Source of the DNA: an uncultured Ruminococcus sp.
Lineage (GTDB): Bacteria; Bacillota; Clostridia; Lachnospirales; Lachnospiraceae
DNA length: 64,000 nucleotides
NCBI GenBank assembly: GCA_934359255.1
Contig: CAKRLG010000005.1
Span: 1 to 64,000, forward strand
Direction of reading: 5' to 3'
The first letter of the stretch is position 1; every line of letters starts with the position of its first letter. Below, in pieces: positions 16,189-25,696 of the stretch. The notes beneath the pieces are model-generated. The model ran no database searches, was not told where the DNA came from, and saw only the letters and a program-made list of their open reading frames with translations. The translations under genes were made by a program, and so were the position numbers.

Positions 16189-16836
16189 TTATGCTTTTTT
16201 CTTTTTCAGATATGTTTTATTTTCATTTCCATGAATCAGACGCAGAATATTCGGCCAGTGTTTATAATATGCAAGGATGGCAAGCAAGATGGCAAGTACG
16301 TACATTTCATAAATATTTGCCTGACTCATTCCTGCAAACTGTCCGGTCTGTCCCATGATAATGATACCTGCCACAAATACCACATAAACCAGTAAAGATC
16401 CCAGTGATACATAGTGGGTAAGGAAAAATACTGCAAGGAACACAATGGCTGCAACCAGTGTCAGCTGCAGGTCAAAGGATAACAGAAGACCTGCTGTGGC
16501 AGCAATTCCCTTTCCGCCTTTAAAGTTCAGGTAAAACGGAAAATTATGTCCCAAGATTGTTCCCGCTGCCGCATACATTCCCAGCAGCCGGATCATCTCC
16601 GGATGACTTTTTCCAAAAATCAGATGTACGATCACAACCGCGACCACACATTTAAAACAGTCTCCAAGCAGTGTGATTGCTCCTGCCTTTGCGCCCAGTG
16701 TACGCAGCGCATTGGTCGTTCCGGCATTTCCGCTTCCGTAATTGCGGATATCGATACCATGTGCTTTTCCATACAGATAAGAGGTCTGGAAAAGTCCACA
16801 GATATATCCGATCAGAACACAGAGAATCCGTTCCAT
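16189..16836 (-). CDS. plsY: Glycerol-3-phosphate acyltransferase PlsY
   Basis: A 215-residue multi-pass membrane protein that acylates glycerol-3-phosphate from acyl-phosphate, the first step of phospholipid synthesis. The family motifs GSGNAGTTNALRTLG (near residue 36) and GHNFPFYLNFKGGKGIA (near residue 97) are present. The C-terminus is a Lys-rich tail. It lies between der and gpsA in one operon. Confidence 0.96.
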   Translation of the reverse strand: MERILCVLIGYICGLFQTSYLYGKAHGIDIRNYGSGNAGTTNALRTLGAKAGAITLLGDCFKCVVAVVIVHLIFGKSHPEMIRLLGMYAAAGTILGHNFPFYLNFKGGKGIAATAGLLLSFDLQLTLVAAIVFLAVFFLTHYVSLGSLLVYVVFVAGIIIMGQTGQFAGMSQANIYEMYVLAILLAILAYYKHWPNILRLIHGNENKTYLKKKKA

Positions 16837-16864
16837 AAATATCCCTCCCCGGATCTAATAATTC

Positions 16865-18190
16865 TTATTTCTCACCATTTCTTTCCCGAATGATAAACTT
16901 CAGAGAAGTTCCCCGGAAGCCGAATGCTTCACGGATCTTGTTTTCCAGATAACGTGTATAAGAAAAATGCATCAGTTCTTTATCATTGACAAAGATAACA
17001 AATGTCGGCGGTTTGATGGATACCTGTGTCATATAGTACAGTTTCAGACGTTTTCCTTTGTCTGACGGTGGCTGTTGCATCGCGATCGCTTCCGTCATGA
17101 TCTCATTGAGCACACCAGTCTGGATACGCAGTGTCTGGTTTTCCAGTACCATGTCGATCGTCTCGAACAGTTTCGGAAGACGCTGTCCGGTCTGTGCGGA
17201 GATAAACAGGATTTCCGCATACGGCATGTACGCCAGGACTTCACGGACCTTATTTGTATATTTGTAAATGGTTTTATCATCTTTCTCAACAGCATCCCAT
17301 TTGTTCACTGCAATGATAACACCTTTTCCACGTTCATGGGCAATACCGGCGATCTTGGCATCCTGTTCCGTGATACCTTCTACCGCATCAATGACCACGA
17401 TGACCACATCGGCACGTTCTACAGCCGTTACGGTACGGATAATACTGTAACGTTCCAGTTCTTCTTTGATCTTATTTTTTCTTCGAAGACCTGCTGTATC
17501 GATAAATACATATTCTTTTCCGTTCCACATCACGTTGGTATCGATGGCATCACGGGTGGTTCCCGCAACATTTGATACAATCACACGGTTCTGTCCCAGT
17601 AATTTATTGACAATAGAGGATTTTCCTACGTTTGGTTTTCCTACGATAGCGATATGAGGAATCTCATTTTCCTCCTCTTCCTCTTCTTCGGTCGGGAAAT
17701 ATTTTACCACCTCGTCAAGCATATCACCCATACCCAGCTTGCTGGATGCAGAGATCGGAATCGGATCACCGATACCAAGATTATAGAATTCGTATACATC
17801 CGGCATAAATTTTGCAAAGCTGTCTACTTTATTTACCACCAGAAGTACCGGTTTGCCACTTCTTCTCAGCATATCTGCCACTTTGGAATCGGCATCTACC
17901 AGTCCCTGACGCACATCGGTGATGAAAATAATAACATCTGCGGTATCAATCGCGATCTGCGCCTGGTCTCTCATCTGCGCCAGGATAACATCCTTGCTCT
18001 CCGGCTCAATACCACCGGTATCGATCAGTGTAAAACTGTAATTTAACCAGGTTGCATCCGCATAGATACGGTCTCTTGTTACGCCCGGTGTATCTTTTAC
18101 AATAGAAATAGTCTCTCCTGCCAGGGCATTGAATAATGTGGATTTACCCACATTAGGTCGTCCCACAATTGCTACAATCGGCTTGCTCAT
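16865..18190 (-). CDS. der: Ribosome biogenesis GTPase Der (EngA)
   Basis: Der has two tandem GTPase domains and a KH-like C-terminal domain and is needed for 50S subunit assembly. The first G domain starts at [18 protein letters not shown], the second at [18 protein letters not shown] near residue 183. DTGG and NKVD/NKWD motifs are in place. The 441-residue start at 18190 is chosen because AAAGGAGGC lies eight bases upstream; the frame is open for 13 more codons. The start lies 38 bases inside the end of the DUF512 gene, suggesting translational coupling. Confidence 0.95.
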   Translation of the reverse strand: MSKPIVAIVGRPNVGKSTLFNALAGETISIVKDTPGVTRDRIYADATWLNYSFTLIDTGGIEPESKDVILAQMRDQAQIAIDTADVIIFITDVRQGLVDADSKVADMLRRSGKPVLLVVNKVDSFAKFMPDVYEFYNLGIGDPIPISASSKLGMGDMLDEVVKYFPTEEEEEEENEIPHIAIVGKPNVGKSSIVNKLLGQNRVIVSNVAGTTRDAIDTNVMWNGKEYVFIDTAGLRRKNKIKEELERYSIIRTVTAVERADVVIVVIDAVEGITEQDAKIAGIAHERGKGVIIAVNKWDAVEKDDKTIYKYTNKVREVLAYMPYAEILFISAQTGQRLPKLFETIDMVLENQTLRIQTGVLNEIMTEAIAMQQPPSDKGKRLKLYYMTQVSIKPPTFVIFVNDKELMHFSYTRYLENKIREAFGFRGTSLKFIIRERNGEK

Positions 18191-19535
18191 AGATCTGCCT
18201 CCTTTTATGATTTTCCAATATTGTATCATCTACCACTGCATGTACGAAAGATGCACCATCCTCATTTACCACAGTGATTTTTATCTGTAACGCTTCTTCT
18301 GCTTCTTCTACGGTAATATCATCCAGGAACACATTTTCTCCCGCACGAAGCATATTGCACGGGATCAGAAGCCGTTCCCCAAGATCCTGGTCTTTCAGCT
18401 GTGCGATCAGATCCTGCCCTGTGATCAGACCGGATACGGTGATCATCGGACCAAAGAAGTCGTTTCGGATCGCATAGACCGTTCCATGAATATTCGGAAA
18501 CTTTTCCTGAACATACGAAATATTTTTTTCTATATAAGGTGCTGCCAGTTTTCCGGTTGCTACCGAAAAGTGTCGAACCATGTCATTTCCCTCCAGATCC
18601 TGCACCGCCTCCTGTATCTCAGTATCCAAAAGCCGCAGCATACCTACGCCATTTTCCAGCTGAAGATATCCATCATACTGTTCTTCCGGCGGCATGGACT
18701 GCTCTGCCAGGATATACCATTCGTCACTGCAATGAATAAAATGCAGACCATATTCAGCATACAACTTTTTTTGCCATCTGTGAACGCATTCCAGCACATT
18801 TTGGGCATCTTCTTTTGTAAATGGCTCCAGTGGGTAAAGACCATCCCTGTATTTACTCAGTCCCACAGGGACGATCGAGACGCTTCGAAGATGTGGCAGA
18901 TACCGGCTGAGATCCCGGATACTCCGTTCCAGTTCCTCTCCGTCATTCACGCCTTTACACAGAACAATCTGACCGTTCATTTCAATTTCGGCTTCATATA
19001 ACCGTTGCACCTTTGGAAAGATATCCCCGGCGAACCGGTTATGGAGCATCTTGCAGCGAAGCTGGGGATTGGTCGTCTGGAATGAAATATTGATCGGACC
19101 CAGATGGTACTTTATGATACGGTCGATGTCATGATCGCTCATATTTGTAAGTGTTACATAATTACCCTGCAAAAAAGAAAGGCGGGAATCATCGTCTTTA
19201 AAATACAAAGTTTCCCGCATCCCCGGCGGCATCTGATCGATAAAACAGAAAATACAGTTGTTTCTGCAGGAACGATATTCATCCATCAGTCCATTATCGA
19301 ACTCGATTCCCAGATCTTCCTCATAATCTTTTTCAATCTCCAGTTCCCATTCTTCCCCGTTGGTCTTACGGATCAGTACTGTCAGATAATCATCGTTTAC
19401 CAGATAATGATAATCGAAAACATCTTCGATCTCCTGGTCATTGATGGAAATCAGTTCATCTCCCGGTTCGATCTCCAGTTCTTCGGCTATGCTTCCGGGC
19501 TGAACCATCTTTATAATATGTTTGTTTTTTTTCAT
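18153..19535 (-). CDS. DUF512 radical-SAM family protein with N-terminal PDZ-like domain
   Basis: A 460-residue protein of the DUF512 family common in Clostridia. An N-terminal PDZ-like segment ([20 protein letters not shown]) is followed by a radical-SAM-like region with the cysteine cluster [14 protein letters not shown], then GNYVTLTNM and a C-terminal domain. The role is not settled; it is often found with der, as here. It is the first gene of the DUF512-der-plsY-gpsA unit. The C-terminus overlaps der by 38 bases. Confidence 0.88.
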   Translation of the reverse strand: MKKNKHIIKMVQPGSIAEELEIEPGDELISINDQEIEDVFDYHYLVNDDYLTVLIRKTNGEEWELEIEKDYEEDLGIEFDNGLMDEYRSCRNNCIFCFIDQMPPGMRETLYFKDDDSRLSFLQGNYVTLTNMSDHDIDRIIKYHLGPINISFQTTNPQLRCKMLHNRFAGDIFPKVQRLYEAEIEMNGQIVLCKGVNDGEELERSIRDLSRYLPHLRSVSIVPVGLSKYRDGLYPLEPFTKEDAQNVLECVHRWQKKLYAEYGLHFIHCSDEWYILAEQSMPPEEQYDGYLQLENGVGMLRLLDTEIQEAVQDLEGNDMVRHFSVATGKLAAPYIEKNISYVQEKFPNIHGTVYAIRNDFFGPMITVSGLITGQDLIAQLKDQDLGERLLIPCNMLRAGENVFLDDITVEEAEEALQIKITVVNEDGASFVHAVVDDTILENHKRRQIYEQADCSNCGTT

Positions 19536-19610
19536 TCAACTTTCTCCGTTCTCCTGGTAAGAACAATTATAACCATTCCACCGGAAATATTCCGCGAGGT
19601 ATTTTGACTC

Positions 19611-19654
19611 GTAACCGTGAGGGTACTGAACAGTTACAAGTATTGAACAGTTAC
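19611..19654. repeat. Dispersed intergenic palindrome (GTAACTGTTCAG family), copy 2
   Basis: On the minus strand this copy reads GTAACTGTTCAATACTT, then GTAACTGTTCAGTACCCTCAC and GGTTAC, so the core unit appears twice in tandem. The second unit matches the one at 7268. It lies in the 326-base gap between the divergent DUF512 and prs genes, away from the prs promoter. Confidence 0.6.
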
Positions 19655-19769
19655 CAACATTTTCAGGTTCTTTCCGCTACCTTACTATATAGAAACCGCC
19701 CCGAATTGTCAAGGAAAAGCCAAAAAATACTGTTTTTCCCGTTATTTTTCACAAGAATTCTACATATTC

Positions 19770-19799
19770 TTGACGGGCTTTAGTTTCTAATGGTATAAC
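19770..19799 (+). promoter_or_regulatory. Promoter of prs
   Basis: TTGACG (19770-19775) and TATAAC (19794-19799) are spaced by 18 bases. The predicted start lies about 55 bases before the prs ATG, which has a TTTGGAGG binding site. The rest of this gap holds A+T-rich sequence and the repeat at 19611. Confidence 0.65.
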
Positions 19800-19861
19800 T
19801 ATTATGTCTGTAAAAATCGTGTAAAATACAACAGGTTAAATCACTTTATTTGGAGGTTATT

Positions 19862-21040
19862 ATGGCAAACTTAGACTTATTGGAAAAATCCATTCCAGTC
19901 GCACCTATTAAAATCGCAGCGCTGAAAGGCTGTGAAGAACTGGGAAAAACCGTCAATGATTATCTGGTTCAGTTCCGTAAAGAGCTTATGGAGCACCGGA
20001 CTAACGGCATCGCATGGTCAGGATATGCAGAGGAATCTTTCCTTATTGACTGTGACTGCCCTCGTTTCGGTACCGGTGAAGCAAAAGGTGTCATCAACGA
20101 ATCTATCCGTGGAGTGGATCTTTTCATTCTTTGCGATATCACCAACTACAGTATTACTTATAAAGTAAATGGTTATGAAAATCATATGTCTCCGGATGAT
20201 CATTTCCAGGATCTGAAACGTATCATCGCTGCTGCTACCGGAAAAGCTCACCGTATCAACGTTGTTATGCCGTTCCTGTATGAAGGAAGACAGCATAAAC
20301 GCAGCAAACGTGAATCTCTGGACTGTGCAATGGCTCTGCAGGAGCTGGTTTCTATGGGCGTTTCAAATATTATCACTTTCGATGCTCATGATCCTCGTGT
20401 ACAGAATGCGATTCCGCTGTCCGGTTTTGATAATTTCATGCCTACTTATCAGTTTCTGAAAGCGCTGCTTCGTTCCGTACCGGATCTGCAGATCGACAAT
20501 GAACATCTGATGATCATCAGCCCGGATGAAGGTGCTATGGCAAGAGCCGTATACTTCTCCAATATTCTTGGTGTTGATATGGGTATGTTCTACAAACGTC
20601 GTGATTATTCTACCGTTGTAAATGGCAAAAACCCGATCGTTGCTCATGAGTTCCTGGGTGACTCTGTAGCCGGCAAGGATGTGATCGTTATTGATGATAT
20701 GATTTCTTCCGGCGAAAGCATGCTGGATGTGGCAAAACAGCTGAAAGATCGGAATGCAAATCGTGTATTTGTTTGTACTACCTTTGGTCTGTTTACAGAT
20801 GGACTGGAGAAGTTTGATGAGTATTATGAAAAGGGTTATATCCATAAAGTGATTACTACGGACCTGAATTATCATACACCGGAGTTGTTGGATCGTCCTT
20901 ATTATGAGCCTGCTGCTATGGGTAAATATCTGGCAAGTATTATGGATACTCTGAATCATGATGTTTCGGTTGAGAAGGTTCGGTCTACGACTTCTAAGAT
21001 TACGAAATTGCTTGCTAAGAATCGTGAAGAGAAAAAATAA
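19862..21040 (+). CDS. prs: Ribose-phosphate pyrophosphokinase (long clostridial form)
   Basis: PRPP synthetase makes 5-phosphoribosyl diphosphate for nucleotides, histidine and tryptophan. The 392 residues exceed the usual 310-320; this long form occurs in Lachnospiraceae. The PRPP-binding motif VIVIDDMISSGESMLDVA is near residue 274, and the FDAHDPR segment matches the catalytic flexible-loop neighbourhood. The start 19862 (MANLD) follows TTTGGAGG; an upstream in-frame codon is ignored. A structured hairpin element begins 33 bases after the stop codon. Confidence 0.93.
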   Translation: MANLDLLEKSIPVAPIKIAALKGCEELGKTVNDYLVQFRKELMEHRTNGIAWSGYAEESFLIDCDCPRFGTGEAKGVINESIRGVDLFILCDITNYSITYKVNGYENHMSPDDHFQDLKRIIAAATGKAHRINVVMPFLYEGRQHKRSKRESLDCAMALQELVSMGVSNIITFDAHDPRVQNAIPLSGFDNFMPTYQFLKALLRSVPDLQIDNEHLMIISPDEGAMARAVYFSNILGVDMGMFYKRRDYSTVVNGKNPIVAHEFLGDSVAGKDVIVIDDMISSGESMLDVAKQLKDRNANRVFVCTTFGLFTDGLEKFDEYYEKGYIHKVITTDLNYHTPELLDRPYYEPAAMGKYLASIMDTLNHDVSVEKVRSTTSKITKLLAKNREEKK

Positions 21041-21073
21041 ATAAGAATTGTATGATGTTTTTCTAAGGCGTAC

Positions 21074-21254
21074 GTAAAGACCCCGGGGATCAGGGTTGGG
21101 AAACGTGAGCAGAGAAAATTTTAGCTAGTCGCTAAGAAGAACTTGACAGTTCGCGGAGAGCCGCTCACTGTCAAGTTCTTCTAAGCGCCGGATCTAAAAT
21201 CTTTCTCTAACCGCTCACAAAGTGTTTCCCAACCCTGATCCCCGGGGTCTTTAC
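21074..21254 (+). ncRNA. Giant hairpin element A (covarying structured element)
   Basis: A 181-base stretch folds into one long hairpin. The outer arms 21074-21104 and 21224-21254 are perfect complements (31 of 31). Inside come stems 21105-21110/21213-21218 (GTGAGC/GCTCAC), 21111-21117/21202-21208, 21119-21124/21194-21199, and 21130-21150/21167-21187 with a single A-A mismatch. Unpaired parts are AAAGT (21219-21223), AACC (21209-21212), the internal loop CTAGT/CCGGAT and an apical part with GCGG/CCGC. The same bulges and loop recur in element B at 59218-59402 with different stem sequences. There is no T-tract, so it is not a standard terminator. It lies just 3' of prs on the same strand. Function unknown; the ncRNA label is a working choice. 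Confidence 0.7.
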
Positions 21255-21371
21255 TGATGTTGGTAGGAACTCGATTGCTGTTTGGAAGGTGTTTGATATT
21301 TTTAGATAGTTGTCTTTAAATGCATATATCGATAGTATTTTTCTGCATATAGCCATATTATATTTGTGCAT

Positions 21372-21439
21372 AAAAAACACTGTGTAACAACTCAATTTTC
21401 CATTTTACAATGGTTATTTGAGCGTACACAGTGTTTTTT
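21372..21439. terminator. Bidirectional terminator downstream of pgeF
   Basis: AAAAAACACTGTGT and ACACAGTGTTTTTT form a 14-bp stem flanked by A and T runs, with an inner CTCAA/TTGAG pairing. It lies 19 bases past the pgeF stop and faces the converging prs transcript. Confidence 0.85.
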
Positions 21440-21457
21440 CATGGACATAGATCCTTT

Positions 21458-22306
21458 TTATCTCAGTCCCAGGAAGGCTGCCAGGTTTCCTCGTTTGCCG
21501 TGGGAGGCGCGGTGGGAGTAGAGAAAATCGGGGTTGCAGCAGGTGCAGAGGTTGGGGGTGAGGATATTTTCTTCACGTATGCCGCTGGTGAGGAAGTTCT
21601 GATGGCAGGCTTCCCAGAGGTTTAGCTGGTACTTTCCGTTTGTTTTCCGGTAGAAGAGTTGGGTGTGGATGGTTTCCGGGTAGGCCTGACGGAATTTCTC
21701 GATGACCTCTTCGCTTACTTCGTAGCAGTCCTGACAGATGGAGGGACCGATGGCTGCAATGAGGTCTTCCGGGGCAGTGTGATAGGCTTTCTGCATGGCT
21801 TCTACAGTTGCTTTTGCAATGTTTCCTACGGTTCCCCGCCAGCCGGAATGGGACAGACCGATGGCTTTGTGGGTTGGATCATAGAAATATAACGGGACAC
21901 AATCAGCATAAAACGTAGCAAGGGTTACACCCGGCTCGTTGGTGATCAGACCGTCGATGTCGTGAAAGGTTCGTGGTATCAGGACGCCGCAGCCACAGTC
22001 TTCTTTTCCTACTCGCCGAACGTTTGTCGTATGGGTCTGATCGGAGGTTACGATGCTTTCTACTGAAAATCCAATGGCTTTGCTGATTCTCCGGTAGTTT
22101 TCCATTACATTTTCCGGGTTGTCACCTCTGGAAAAGCTTAGGTTCATGCTTCCAAGATAGCCCTCACTCACACCGCCCAATCGGGTGCTGAAGCCGTGTA
22201 CAATGGCGGATTCCCGTTCCAGTCTTGGATAAGAAAGGTAAGTTACTCCGTCGCGTTGTCTGACTTCCATATCTCCTGTATGTTCCTGTTTCCAACGAAT
22301 ATCCAT
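21458..22306 (-). CDS. pgeF: Peptidoglycan editing factor PgeF (laccase-domain, YfiH family)
   Basis: A 282-residue YfiH/PgeF protein. Family members carry a Zn-type site and remove L-Ser misincorporated into muropeptides; other reports ascribe oxidase activity. Signature elements are the metal-ligand segments FYADCVPLYFYDP and IGLSHSGWRGTVGNIA, and IGPSICQDCYEV. The length is normal. It is the last gene of the rplS-side block, 134 bases after yraN. Confidence 0.92.
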   Translation of the reverse strand: MDIRWKQEHTGDMEVRQRDGVTYLSYPRLERESAIVHGFSTRLGGVSEGYLGSMNLSFSRGDNPENVMENYRRISKAIGFSVESIVTSDQTHTTNVRRVGKEDCGCGVLIPRTFHDIDGLITNEPGVTLATFYADCVPLYFYDPTHKAIGLSHSGWRGTVGNIAKATVEAMQKAYHTAPEDLIAAIGPSICQDCYEVSEEVIEKFRQAYPETIHTQLFYRKTNGKYQLNLWEACHQNFLTSGIREENILTPNLCTCCNPDFLYSHRASHGKRGNLAAFLGLR

Positions 22307-22440
22307 AATCTACTCTCCTGCTGTACTGTTTTATTTTCTGATACCGGCTGTTTGTTTTCTGTATTTCATCTTTTTTGAAAGACAAATTCTCCGTTTTGTT
22401 TCCATATTTGCAGATGTTTCTGTCTCCCGGATTTCTTCTT

Positions 22441-22794
22441 TTAACCCTGGTAGAAAAATGCATCCCGGTAAAGTCGGATCTCTTCTCCCTCAATCGCCAC
22501 CACATCGAATCTGCACGGTGTATAGATATCCAGACCTTTCTCTGCCAGATACCAGGCTGCCACCCGGGAGATCTGTCGCTGTTTCCGCAGATCTACGGCT
22601 TCTTCCGGCAGACCGCTTTCGTTTGTTGATCTGTATTTTACTTCCACAAATACCAGATACTGTCCCTCCCTCGCAATCAGGTCGATCTCTCCCTTTTTGC
22701 AGCGGTAATTTCGTTCCAGTATCTGGTATCCCTGTGTTTTCAAGAAGCAGGCGGCTTTCACCTCCTGCTCCTGTCCTGTTTTTCTTTTATTCAA
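22441..22794 (-). CDS. yraN: YraN family (UPF0102) endonuclease-like protein
   Basis: A 117-residue protein with the YraN layout: GQEQEVKAACFLKTQGYQIL, NYRCKKGEIDLIAREG and VFVEVKYR, a restriction-endonuclease-like core (E...D...E-x-K). A nuclease or Holliday-junction role is suspected for the family. It commonly follows rnhB, as here. Confidence 0.92.
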   Translation of the reverse strand: MNKRKTGQEQEVKAACFLKTQGYQILERNYRCKKGEIDLIAREGQYLVFVEVKYRSTNESGLPEEAVDLRKQRQISRVAAWYLAEKGLDIYTPCRFDVVAIEGEEIRLYRDAFFYQG

Positions 22795-22891
22795 ATATAG
22801 TTTCCTCTTATTTTTCAGAAAACTGAATTTCGTAATCTGTTTTGTTTTTCAGAAATTTTCATCCAAAATCAGTAACTTCATCCATCCCGGA

Positions 22892-23647
22892 TTACAGAAA
22901 GTTCTTGATAAATGTTGCTCTGTGGATCGGTGACGGACCGTATTTCTGAATCGCTTCGATATGACTTTTCGATCCGTATCCCTTGTGAGATGCAAATCCA
23001 TATTCCGGCATGATTTTATCATATTCTGCCATTAACCGATCCCTGGTGACCTTCGCGATGATACTTGCAGCTGCGATTGAAACGCTTTTGGCGTCCCCTT
23101 TGATGATCGGCACCTGCGGAATCTCGATCTGAGGGATCGTCACCGCATCATTTAACAGAATCTGTGGCTTGACAGCCAGTTTTGAGATGGCTTCCCGCAT
23201 CGCTTCATAGGTTGCCTGTAAAATATTGATTTCATCGATACGCGCCGGACTTGCATATCCGACACCAACGCTGATCGCTTCTTCCATGATCACATCATAG
23301 AGTTCTTCTCTTTTCTTTGCTGACAGCTGCTTGGAATCGTTCAGCCAGAGGATCTTACTGTCTTCCGGAAGGATCACCGCGCCTGCTACCACAGGACCTG
23401 CCAGCGGACCTCGTCCTGCTTCGTCGATGCCGCAGATCCATCCCACATGACTGTAGGTGTTCTCGTAGACTTTCATATCCTCGATCCGCTGTTTTTCTTT
23501 TTCCAGCAGTTCTTTTTCCCGGTCATATTTTTTTACCAGACTGACCACACCGTTTCGGGTATCTTCCCGGTACTGTTCCAGAAGTTTTTCCCGGTCTGTT
23601 CCCGATGCCGCCTGTAATTCTTCTTTAATCTCCCGGATGGTCTTCAT
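22892..23647 (-). CDS. rnhB: Ribonuclease HII
   Basis: RNase HII cuts RNA in RNA-DNA hybrids and single ribonucleotides in DNA. After an N-terminal helical extension the catalytic core begins with ICGIDEAGRGPLAGPVVAGA, which holds the first acidic residues. NDSKQLS and IAAASIIAKVTRDRLM follow. The start at 23647 (251 residues) has GAGGAGGAAAG upstream and overlaps the end of ylqF by 23 bases. Confidence 0.96.
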   Translation of the reverse strand: MKTIREIKEELQAASGTDREKLLEQYREDTRNGVVSLVKKYDREKELLEKEKQRIEDMKVYENTYSHVGWICGIDEAGRGPLAGPVVAGAVILPEDSKILWLNDSKQLSAKKREELYDVIMEEAISVGVGYASPARIDEINILQATYEAMREAISKLAVKPQILLNDAVTIPQIEIPQVPIIKGDAKSVSIAAASIIAKVTRDRLMAEYDKIMPEYGFASHKGYGSKSHIEAIQKYGPSPIHRATFIKNFL

Positions 23648-24506
23648 GTGTACTTTCCTCCTCAACCGGTGGAAATTCCAGTGTAATTCTTCCGATTTTA
23701 CCGTTTCGGAATTCTTCCATCACGATTCCTGCCGCTTTCCCGTAGTCGATCTCCTGACCGCGGATCAGACATTTTCTCTTATCTGCTACTGCTTCCAGCA
23801 GAGATACCGGTGTGCCCTCTTCCTCGATACCGTAACGGGTATTTAGCAGACCCGGATAATTTGTACGGATATAATCCAGCAGTTCCAGAGACAATTCCTC
23901 CAGATTCAGGATCTCATCCTTGATAGATCCGATAAATGCCAGACGTTTTCCCACTTCCTGATCCTCGAACTTCGGCCACAGAATACCCGGTGTATCGAGA
24001 AGTTCCAGTGTCTTGTTCAGACGGATCCACTGTTTTCCCTTCGTCACACCCGGTTTATTTCCGGTCTTTGCACAGGCTTTTCCCGCGTAGGAATTGATGA
24101 ATGTAGATTTACCTACATTCGGAATACCGACAACCATCGCACGAATCGGACGGTTCTTGATTCCTCTTCTTCTGTCTCTCTCGATCTTTGCCTTACAGGC
24201 TTCCTGTATCACGCCCTGGATAGACTTGAGTCCCGCGCCTGACTTAGCATTCACTTTTACCACGTAAAATCCTTTTTTCTGAAAATACGCGGACCACTGC
24301 TCGTTATATCTTTCATCTGCAAGATCTGATTTGTTCAACAGGATCAGTCTTGCCTTATTTTTACCCAGTTCATCAATATCCGGGTTTCTGCTGCTTAACG
24401 GGATGCGGGCGTCCACCAGTTCGATGATCAGATCGATCAGTTTCAGATCTTCCTGCATCTGCCGCTTTGCCTTGGTCATATGACCTGGATACCATTGTAA
24501 ATTCAT
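23625..24506 (-). CDS. ylqF: Ribosome biogenesis GTPase YlqF (RbgA)
   Basis: A 293-residue circularly permuted GTPase needed for late 50S assembly. The G4 motif LNKSDLAD comes first (near residue 58), followed by the P-loop VVGIPNVGKSTFINS (near residue 127) and DTPGILWP. The N-terminal QWYPGHMTKAKRQ is diagnostic. It lies between lepB and rnhB, a typical clostridial order. Confidence 0.96.
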   Translation of the reverse strand: MNLQWYPGHMTKAKRQMQEDLKLIDLIIELVDARIPLSSRNPDIDELGKNKARLILLNKSDLADERYNEQWSAYFQKKGFYVVKVNAKSGAGLKSIQGVIQEACKAKIERDRRRGIKNRPIRAMVVGIPNVGKSTFINSYAGKACAKTGNKPGVTKGKQWIRLNKTLELLDTPGILWPKFEDQEVGKRLAFIGSIKDEILNLEELSLELLDYIRTNYPGLLNTRYGIEEEGTPVSLLEAVADKRKCLIRGQEIDYGKAAGIVMEEFRNGKIGRITLEFPPVEEESTHEDHPGD

Positions 24507-24520
24507 CTGCTTACCTCATT

Positions 24521-25099
24521 CTATACGAATCCGAACCTGCTCCACGGCGACGCGATAAACCAGACCTTACCGATGATATTTCTTTTCTTGACATTTCCCA
24601 TATCGGCGTATCTGCTGTCTTCACTGTTGGTCCGGTTATCACCCAGCACAAAATACTCTCCGCTGTCCAGTGCCACCTTCGTCTCAGCAACCCCTGCATT
24701 TTCAATCTCAGGAAATTCGCCGTCTTCCTGATAGGTCTCCCCGTCTATCAGGATCTGTCCATCCTTGATCTGTATCGTCTCTCCCGGAAGTCCGATGATC
24801 CGTTTGATATGTGTACTTGCTTTCTTATTATCATCGCCTGTTTTATATACGATGATATCTCCCCTCTTCGGCGTACTGAATCTGTATGCCATGCGATTGA
24901 TCAAAAGTACATCTCCTGCATTTAACGTAGGATCCATAGAACCTTCCTGCATAACGGTGATCTTCCCATAACCAACCGCCAGTACAATGCCGAAGATAAG
25001 CACCGCTGCGATCTCCACAGCCCAGATAACGGCCGATTTGATCTTTGCAGCTGCCACATAATCTCTTACATACCTTGCTTTAAAAAATCCCATATTCAT
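24521..25099 (-). CDS. lepB: Signal peptidase I
   Basis: A 192-residue membrane-anchored signal peptidase. One N-terminal transmembrane helix (AVIWAVEIAAVLIFGIVLAV) is followed by the catalytic serine in QEGSMDPTL, the lysine region HIKRIIGLPGE and the family box VLGDNRTNSEDSRY. It cleaves leader peptides of exported proteins on the outer face of the membrane. It follows rplS in one transcript. Confidence 0.96.
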   Translation of the reverse strand: MNMGFFKARYVRDYVAAAKIKSAVIWAVEIAAVLIFGIVLAVGYGKITVMQEGSMDPTLNAGDVLLINRMAYRFSTPKRGDIIVYKTGDDNKKASTHIKRIIGLPGETIQIKDGQILIDGETYQEDGEFPEIENAGVAETKVALDSGEYFVLGDNRTNSEDSRYADMGNVKKRNIIGKVWFIASPWSRFGFV

Positions 25100-25172
25100 T
25101 TGCCTCAGAGTTTGCGTAAACGAAACAGGGGCAAGTACATGATGTATTTGCCCCTGCTCCTCTACCTGTGAA

Positions 25173-25520
25173 TTATTTTACCAGTTCTTTTACCTTAGCT
25201 GCTTTACCAACACGGTCTCTTAAGTAGTTCAGTTTTGCACGTCTTACTTTACCACGTCTTACTACTTCTACTCTCTCTACGTTCGGAGAATGCAGCGGCC
25301 ATGTTTTTTCTACGCCGATACCGTTGGAGTTCTTTCTTACTGTGAAAGTTTCACGGCAGCTTCCGCCCTGTTTTTTAATTACGATACCTTCGAAGATCTG
25401 AATTCTTTCGCGGTTTCCTTCTTTGATTTTACCATAAACTTTTACGGTGTCACCAACGTTGAATGCCGGTGCTTCTGCTTTCAGCTGAGCAGCTTCGATG
25501 TTTTTAATAATTTCGTTCAT
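25173..25520 (-). CDS. rplS: 50S ribosomal protein L19
   Basis: The 115-residue ribosomal protein L19 lies at the 30S-50S interface. Its segments [30 protein letters not shown] and [20 protein letters not shown] are highly conserved. The start 25520 (MNEIIKN) follows AAAGGAG; the frame is open upstream but the conserved protein begins here. It is the first gene of the rplS-lepB-ylqF-rnhB-yraN unit. Confidence 0.98.
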   Translation of the reverse strand: MNEIIKNIEAAQLKAEAPAFNVGDTVKVYGKIKEGNRERIQIFEGIVIKKQGGSCRETFTVRKNSNGIGVEKTWPLHSPNVERVEVVRRGKVRRAKLNYLRDRVGKAAKVKELVK

Positions 25521-25598
25521 CTTTTTTCTCCTTTTGTTCCTGGATGTTCTTAATACCTTTTGTAACAGAGGACCATCTCGTTTATTCATACCTTGTGT

Positions 25599-25627
25599 AT
25601 TATACACTACCATTTTTCGAATTGCAA
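25599..25627 (-). promoter_or_regulatory. Promoter of the rplS operon
   Basis: TTGCAA (25627-25622) and TATAAT (25604-25599) on the minus strand are 17 bases apart. The predicted 5' UTR of about 75 bases could carry an L19 leader, but I could not verify its structure by eye. Confidence 0.75.
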
Positions 25628-25696
25628 GTCTTATTTTCCCGACATGCCTCTTTTTTCACTGTCAGGATTATTGTTCGACGTTCCCGGCAGCGTGTA

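Noticed and set aside
21074..21254. Ordinary rho-independent terminator for prs
   Set aside because: The stem is far longer than needed, has no T-tract, and shares conserved loops with the 59218 copy. A separate normal terminator lies at 21372-21439.
22164..22505. A 113-codon minus-strand frame between pgeF and yraN
   Set aside because: It overlaps both recognised genes in another frame and has no family resemblance.
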